Assembly (NCBI GenBank): GCA_034408935.1
Contig: DAOUMV010000003.1
Span: 272,221 to 336,220, forward strand
DNA: 64,000 bases
DNA from: DAOUMF01 sp034408935
GTDB taxonomy: Bacteria > Chloroflexota > Dehalococcoidia > SM23-28-2 > RBG-16-64-32
Direction of reading: 5' to 3'
In this document: one piece after another, positions 59,018 through 64,000 of the stretch
Position numbering within the stretch: position 1 is the first letter of the stretch
How the letters are laid out: every line of letters begins with the position of its first letter
The notes under the pieces: model-generated
What the model was told of the DNA's origin: nothing
Databases searched by the model: none
What the model saw: the letters and a program-made list of their open reading frames with translations, nothing else
Translations under genes and position numbers: made by a program

Positions 59018-60139
59018 TCAGGCGCTATCCCCGGCGCGTCGAGGGGACGTGGCTAGCGCGGTGAGGCTCGCGAGCGATACCTTCGCCATCTTGATGTCGC
59101 TCTGGGTGAGCATGCCCGTTATCCAGGGAGCATCGCGGCGCGTGGGGCTGGTGTAGTAGCTGATGTAGGCCTCGTCCTGCAGTAGCGCGACCCCAGCGTA
59201 GGAGGTATCGCCGGCGCTCGGAAGGTCCGTCAGGTACGTGAGGCTGTCTTCGGTTAGCGAGAACAGAGAGGTGCGCTTCTTGCTGAAGATGCTTCCCTGG
59301 TATCGAAAAGGCGGCGCCGGTCGCGGCTGATATCTTCCCACCGCGAATACTTGACCGTCATGGGAGAAGAGGCAAGGCCCGTCCAGCCTGGTGATTCGGC
59401 TCCTGACGTATGACCAGTCGACGTAGGGCGGGGAAGCCGTAGCGATGAGCGTGCACCCATTGGGGTCTCCGGTGAGTCTGCTGCTGCCCTCCAGCCGCGA
59501 TGTGGCGATGATCCTGGCGTCGGGCAGGAATTCGATGGCCGTCTCGTCGTTCCTCTCTCCCTCATATATCGTCGACACGACGGACCAGTCGATGCCGTCG
59601 GTGGATTTCAGGAGGATGGACTTGCCGTGCTCACTCCAGTAGGCGGGCACGTACCAGGTGGCGCCGTCCAGGCTCTTGGGGCGCCAGAAGAGCCAGCCTT
59701 CGGGCTCAGCCTCGGTTAGCGGCTCCCACGCCTCGGCATCCTCGCTGAAGGTGTAGACCGTGGTATAAGGTTCTGCCGTCAACTTCTTGTTTGGAAGGGC
59801 GTACAGGAAGAGCCTGCCGCCGATAAATGCGAACTTGGGGTCTCTTAGCTCGCCCCGTCGGGCCTTGATCTCCGACACCTTCTCCCAGGAGCGGGCATCG
59901 CGGGATTTGCGCACCACCAGCTTGCTCTGTCGACTCCCGAGATGGTAGGGGGAGGTCTGGTGCGCGAGGTAGAAGGAGTCGTTGAGGTGGATGAGGTCGG
60001 TATTGGAGTTGTGAGTGCCGTCGGAAACCGCGTCCCAGGTCTCGATCTCAAGGCGTGGGTCGATGAAGGCCGTGCTCGGCCTCCGCGGACCGAGCGCCCT
60101 CAGGGCAGCGCCCACCCATCCGAGAATAGTCTCGTTCAT
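59018..60139 (-). CDS. Beta-propeller sialidase/glycosidase-like protein
   Basis: A protein of 373 residues without a signal peptide. It has repeated strands with Asp-box-like and exo-sialidase features: NSNTDLIHLNDSFYLAHQTSP, KSRDARSWEKVSEIKARRGELRDPKFAFIGGRLFLYAL, STDGIDWSVVSTIYEGERNDETAIEFLPDARIIATSRLEG and LDGPCLFSHDGQVFAVGRYQP. The N-terminal RLEIETWDAVSDGTHNS region and a propeller of five or six blades are inferred. Sialidase is one option, a furanosidase-type propeller another. Confidence 0.6.
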   Translation of the reverse strand: MNETILGWVGAALRALGPRRPSTAFIDPRLEIETWDAVSDGTHNSNTDLIHLNDSFYLAHQTSPYHLGSRQSKLVVRKSRDARSWEKVSEIKARRGELRDPKFAFIGGRLFLYALPNKKLTAEPYTTVYTFSEDAEAWEPLTEAEPEGWLFWRPKSLDGATWYVPAYWSEHGKSILLKSTDGIDWSVVSTIYEGERNDETAIEFLPDARIIATSRLEGSSRLTGDPNGCTLIATASPPYVDWSYVRSRITRLDGPCLFSHDGQVFAVGRYQPRPAPPFRYQGSIFSKKRTSLFSLTEDSLTYLTDLPSAGDTSYAGVALLQDEAYISYYTSPTRRDAPWITGMLTQSDIKMAKVSLASLTALATSPRRAGDSA

Positions 60140-60278
60140 CTGTCATGCCCTCCCGGTCTGCGGTGATCACCGTTCGTCCGCCGGGTAGGGCGGCGGCCAT
60201 CTGCGCTTGCCGGGGGGTCATCAGCACTTGAACTGCAGTGGACGGCAATTCCCGTGTCTTGAGATCGCAGCTCGCGAC

Positions 60279-60932
60279 CTAGAGCGCCGGCCGCAGGACT
60301 ATGGTCTCGGTGCTTGCGGGGAGCTGCTCTTTCTTGATCTCGGTCTCGCTGCTGTCGCTGACCTTCACCTGCTGGCGCCCTTTGGTGAACTCCTCCACGC
60401 CTGCGACGGGGAAGCCCGGGCACCTGTCGTTCTTGAAGTGCATGGGGATCACGACCTTGGGTGCGAGCTTCTGGCAGACGCGGGTGGCGACGGCGGCGTC
60501 TATGGTGAAGTTGCCGCCCACGGGGACCAACAGCACGTCGACGGAGCCGATGTCGGCCGCTGCCTGGTCCGGCAGGTCGTGGCCCAGGTCACCCAGGTGG
60601 CACACGTTGATGCCGTCGAGGGCGAAGGAGAAGATCGTGTTCGGTCCCCGCTCCTTTCCCGACGACTCGTCGTGAGCGGTGGCCACGCCCTTGAACTGGG
60701 TGCCCTTGGCCTCGTGGCTGCCAACCCCCTGCACGACCTGCGGGTTCCCTTTCACATCCGCCACGTTGTTGTGGTCGGCGTGGTCGTGGCTCACAGTGAC
60801 GATGTCGGCCTCCTGCGACGGGGGCGCGTATTCAAGCCCGAAGACGCCCGACTCATAGGGATCGGTCATGATCCTGAGCCCGCTTTCGGAGGTCAGGAGA
60901 AAACAGGCATGCCCCAACCACTTGACCTTCAT
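60279..60932 (-). CDS. UlaG/UPF0173-like metal-dependent hydrolase
   Basis: A protein of 217 residues from ATG 60932, nine bases after GGAGG. It has the metallo-beta-lactamase fold: VKWLGHACFLLTSESGLRIMTDPYESG, the metal motif SHDHADHNN, VCHLGDLGHDL, and VIPMHFKND near the C-terminus. UPF0173 members include lactonases and other hydrolases; the substrate here is not known. It lacks a signal and would be cytoplasmic. Confidence 0.88.
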   Translation of the reverse strand: MKVKWLGHACFLLTSESGLRIMTDPYESGVFGLEYAPPSQEADIVTVSHDHADHNNVADVKGNPQVVQGVGSHEAKGTQFKGVATAHDESSGKERGPNTIFSFALDGINVCHLGDLGHDLPDQAAADIGSVDVLLVPVGGNFTIDAAVATRVCQKLAPKVVIPMHFKNDRCPGFPVAGVEEFTKGRQQVKVSDSSETEIKKEQLPASTETIVLRPAL

Positions 60933-61057
60933 CTGCATCAACCTCCTTTCTGGTTTGTCTGCAATGGTAGCACAGTGAGGTCCCCCGTCGGGCAGGTCGG
61001 CGTGTGATTGTGCGCTTGGGGCCGAAGCACCCCACCGCGCGCCTCTGGCGCCTGGGG

Positions 61058-64000
61058 CTACGGCGGCGTACAGGTGGTGCCGAAGTACGGCGGCAGCAGT
61101 TTGAAGACGTCCTCCATGTTGATGGTGCTGTCGGGGACGATGTCCCGCCGCACACTATAGTCGGGGTCGGGCGGCGTAGCACCGAAGTGCGGTGGCAGCA
61201 CGTAGAAGAGGTCCCCGAGGTTGATCACCTGGTTGTCATCGAAGTCGGGTGGCCAGGCGTCCGGCTCTTCGTCGTCTTCGTCGAGTGTAGCAGGGCACGC
61301 CGCCTGCGCTTCCGTTCCAATGAGGGCCTCCACGCTTCCGATGTACCCGTCACCATCGCAATCGTAGTCCTCACTCTCAGCCGGTAGCGGCTCGTCCACC
61401 TCCGTATCGCCGTCGTCGTCCACTCCCAGGAACAGGCCGTCGACGCGCTCAGGCTCGCTGGAGGCGTTCAGCGCACCGGAACCGCAGTGGACCTCGATGC
61501 CGTCTCCAACCATATCGGCGTCACTGTCCGAGGCTACGGGATTCGTGAAGAACACCAACACCTCGTCCCCGTCAGTGAGGAGATCGCCGTCGGTATCGGC
61601 GTTCTGGGGATTTGTCTCGTAGACGAACACTTCGTCCTCGTCCGTAAGGCCATCGCTATCCCAGTCGTTGCCCGGTGAGTCGTGGCAGCCGTCGGTGTCC
61701 AGGACGCCGTCGTAGTCCTCCTTGGTCAACGTCGGGAGCGGGTCAAGCGGCTCGTCGCCCGAGTCGGCGATACCGTCCGGGCCGGCAGTGTAGTCAGTCC
61801 CGGGACACTGGTCGACGGAGTCAGGGAAACCGTCATCGTCATTGTCGGGATCGGGGCAGCCATCGTCGTCTTTGAAGGCGTCGTAATCCTCTGCGAGGCT
61901 GGCGCACGCGTCAGAGCCTGTGCAGGAGTAGTTCATGGGGAGCGAGAAGTCGGTCCAGGGGTCGCAGATGCCGTCAGAATCGTTGTCTATGTCGGGGCAG
62001 CCGTCAGTGTCGGTGAAGCCATCGAAGTCCTCCGGCAGCGTGCGGCAGAAGACGTCGTTCGCGTCAAGGATACCGTCGTTGTCATCGTCGTCGTCGCATG
62101 CATCACCGAGGTCATCCGAGTCACTGTCGGTCTGGCTGGGGTTAGGTTCATCCGGGCAGTTGTCGTTGTCGTCCGGAACCCCGTCGCCATCGGTGTCGGC
62201 CAGGTCGAGGTTGAAGACCAGGTTGCTGGGGAATGGCGAAGAGCCTCCTGCCTGGAAGAAGACGGTGGTGGCTGCTGGTAGCGACACAACGATCTGAGCC
62301 TGGGGACCGGGGCTGCAGTCCAGGAGCGAAAGCGCGGACAGCTCACTGCCCGTGTAGGCCGCAAGGGAAGCGCCAAAGGAGCTTCCGAGGGTGTTGGCCT
62401 CCAGGGTCGTGGGCGTGGTGGACGTGTAGGAGTACCATGCGGTGTTGGTCATGGAGCCGCAGGTCAACGGTTCGTCGGGCTCAGTAGTCGCTCCAAAGGT
62501 TTCAAGGCTGTCAGTAAAGGGTAGCGCCAGGATCTGCGTGGCGTTGGCGAAATCATCGTTGGGCGGGGGCGGGACGATGATATCAGTCGATGCCTGGCCC
62601 GACGCGGCGTTGTTGCCGAGGGTCAGGTCTAGGAGATGAATCTCCGTACTCCCGATGTCGATGGTGGTTTGGGCTGAGAAATCGTGGCTGAACGGTTGTG
62701 TACAGACTACAGACCAACTCGGGGCTAGCACCGTTGGCGTGGAGATGTCTAGGGTAACATCGCTGTCTGTGTGGGGGTTGGGATCCGTAGTAGTGCAGTC
62801 GGCGGGCAGAGAGAGGTCTGTCACGACATCGGCACCGCTCGGGCCAAACGGTCCGTTGTTGTGGACAGTTGGGGAAGCAGTGACCGTGAAAGGCGTATCG
62901 ATGAACGCGCTGGGCGGGGTGGTGAGGGAAACATCGGTGGCTTTGAGGTCCGAGACGGCGGAGACCGGCACGGAGGCTGGGGCACCGCTTGCAGCGGAGT
63001 TGTCGGCGGGGAGAGGGTCCGTCACATGGAGGGGGGTCGCGACGGAAACTGTGGCGTCGAAGCTGTGGAAGGACCTGTCAGTACAGGTCACCGAGAAGGT
63101 CTGTGTGGGTAGGGCCACAGTAATGGAGACGGGGAAAGCGATGCCCTGCACGGTCCGGGGATTGTCTTGGGCAGTGCAGTCCCCGGGAAGGACCAGTTCG
63201 ACAGTGATGTCGCTTGTGATGGCGTCAGGGCCATCGTTGTGGAGGTCGGCGTCGACCGCCACGTCGAAGGGGGTATCGGTCAGGGCGGAGGCAGGGACCG
63301 ACACGCTGACGGTCTCAACCCGCAGGTCGGCGGTGGCAGTGATCGCTGTCGTGGCGGTGGCCGATGTCAGGGAGTTGTTACTGGGATCGGACTCGACGGC
63401 AGCGGCATCGTCGATGATGGCCGTGGCTGTCGTCGTGAAGTCGTGAAAGGAGGGACTGCTGCAGGTGATGGACCACGACGCTTGGGGAAGGCTCACCGGC
63501 GACGCGGCCACTGAGATGGGGGTGTCCTGGACGGTCAGCGGGTTGGTGTCGCCGGTGGTGCAGTCGCCTGGCAGGTTGAGTTCGATGGTTGTGTCAACGT
63601 TGACCGGGTCCAGGCCGCCGTTGTTGCTTACCTCTACGTCTGCTGTAACGGTGTAAGGGGTGCCCACGGTGGTGTTGGCGGGGGAGGTTGTGGTGACTGA
63701 GGTCACCTGCACGTCGGTTGGGGTTCCCGGCGGCGGCGTAGGCGTGGGCGTCGGCGTCGGGGCCGCGCACGGCTGGCCCACGGAGATGGCCTGCATGCCG
63801 ACGGTTTGCACCGGGATCGGTTGGCCGACCAGGTCACCGTCACCGGCAAAGATCTTGAGGTCGGGTATGCCGTCCGTGCCGCCGGTGGGGCCGGGTATGG
63901 TGAGAGGGCTGATGCCGGTGCCCACGGCCGTGACCGTGAACCTAGCCAGGACGCCGTCGCCGGACTCGTGGTTTGCTGGGGGAGCCGGGGAGCTGGTGCC
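61058..64000 (-). CDS. Large secreted multidomain protein (5' end outside window)
   Basis: The frame is open to the window edge, giving 980 residues without the N-terminus. Following coding order: a cohesin-like end (ESGDGVLARFTVTAVGTGIS), a Thr-Pro linker, three CARDB/DUF11-type beta repeats each with an LPGDCTT- or LPADCTT-like disulfide site, a PPC-like domain with AWYSYTSTTPTTLEAN, a long run of thrombospondin-3 calcium repeats (DTDGDGVPDDNDNCPDEPNPSQTD, DNDSDGICDPW) and a C-terminal dockerin-like pair (DNQVINLGDLFYVLPPHFG, DSTINMEDVFKLLPPYFG). It is a surface or extracellular protein that may bind another protein through the dockerin. No catalytic domain is seen in this part. Confidence 0.85.
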   Translation of the reverse strand, partial: GTSSPAPPANHESGDGVLARFTVTAVGTGISPLTIPGPTGGTDGIPDLKIFAGDGDLVGQPIPVQTVGMQAISVGQPCAAPTPTPTPTPPPGTPTDVQVTSVTTTSPANTTVGTPYTVTADVEVSNNGGLDPVNVDTTIELNLPGDCTTGDTNPLTVQDTPISVAASPVSLPQASWSITCSSPSFHDFTTTATAIIDDAAAVESDPSNNSLTSATATTAITATADLRVETVSVSVPASALTDTPFDVAVDADLHNDGPDAITSDITVELVLPGDCTAQDNPRTVQGIAFPVSITVALPTQTFSVTCTDRSFHSFDATVSVATPLHVTDPLPADNSAASGAPASVPVSAVSDLKATDVSLTTPPSAFIDTPFTVTASPTVHNNGPFGPSGADVVTDLSLPADCTTTDPNPHTDSDVTLDISTPTVLAPSWSVVCTQPFSHDFSAQTTIDIGSTEIHLLDLTLGNNAASGQASTDIIVPPPPNDDFANATQILALPFTDSLETFGATTEPDEPLTCGSMTNTAWYSYTSTTPTTLEANTLGSSFGASLAAYTGSELSALSLLDCSPGPQAQIVVSLPAATTVFFQAGGSSPFPSNLVFNLDLADTDGDGVPDDNDNCPDEPNPSQTDSDSDDLGDACDDDDDNDGILDANDVFCRTLPEDFDGFTDTDGCPDIDNDSDGICDPWTDFSLPMNYSCTGSDACASLAEDYDAFKDDDGCPDPDNDDDGFPDSVDQCPGTDYTAGPDGIADSGDEPLDPLPTLTKEDYDGVLDTDGCHDSPGNDWDSDGLTDEDEVFVYETNPQNADTDGDLLTDGDEVLVFFTNPVASDSDADMVGDGIEVHCGSGALNASSEPERVDGLFLGVDDDGDTEVDEPLPAESEDYDCDGDGYIGSVEALIGTEAQAACPATLDEDDEEPDAWPPDFDDNQVINLGDLFYVLPPHFGATPPDPDYSVRRDIVPDSTINMEDVFKLLPPYFGTTCTPP

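Overview
This 64-kb window is a high-GC bacterial chromosome segment with standard code use. It probably comes from the Chloroflexota, and Dehalococcoidia-like lineages fit best. That placement is an inference. It rests on the many lipoproteins with Thr-Pro-rich stalks, the secreted proteins with thrombospondin-3 and dockerin-like repeats, a DUF2203 protein, isolated housekeeping genes (gatB, secG, fmt, rplY, yvcK) separated from their usual partners, and dispersed short palindromes. No rRNA, phage or transposase gene is visible.

Layout. 1-3.4 kb holds small soluble proteins: a partial SDR, DinB-like, DUF2203, eIF2B-like, CDGSH and Nudix. 3.6-17.3 kb holds a lipoprotein, a phosphotransferase/kinase fusion, dut, hyuB-hyuA, a lipoprotein of a family that recurs at 38.5 kb, a PHP hydrolase, larE, a zinc alcohol dehydrogenase, L25 and fmt. 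17.4-23.7 kb is a mostly minus-strand housekeeping run: SAM-hydroxide adenosyltransferase, a peptide-binding protein, secG, yvcK and gatB. At 23.7-24.1 kb a tRNA-Leu gene is followed by a small GIY-YIG gene and then a duplicated tRNA-Leu 5' fragment that carries an inserted 20-bp palindrome. 24.3-33.6 kb looks catabolic: Ldh2-type dehydrogenase, RraA-like, FGGY kinase, inositol-monophosphatase-like, nuclease/phosphatase, DUF2804, a two-subunit CoA transferase and a DUF2961/GH172 glycosidase. 33.8-35.3 kb has two orphan genes of lower GC next to tRNA-Cys and tRNA-Leu.

35.7-43.1 kb combines an M24 peptidase-like protein, cysK, secreted lipoproteins and a cystathionine gamma-synthase-type enzyme. 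43.3-53.4 kb is the most notable region, a corrinoid-dependent methyl-transfer cluster. It encodes a non-pyrrolysine MttB-family methyltransferase, an MtaB-type methanol:corrinoid methyltransferase with its zinc ligands conserved, three URO-D/MtaA-type proteins, a homocysteine S-methyltransferase, a RACo-type corrinoid activator and an MtaC-type corrinoid protein. Together these make a plausible route from methylated C1 donors through a cobalamin protein to an acceptor, possibly homocysteine.

53.4-58.2 kb carries a cell-surface module: an ECF sigma factor fused to a zinc-finger anti-sigma-like segment, a membrane span and an extracellular domain, then a sortase and a probable sortase substrate ending in an LPNAG-type signal. 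58.3-64 kb has small unknown proteins, a beta-propeller sialidase-like protein, a UlaG-like metallo-hydrolase and the 3' part of a very large secreted protein. Several genes have a -10-like hexamer only 7-12 bases before the start codon, which suggests that leaderless transcription is common here.
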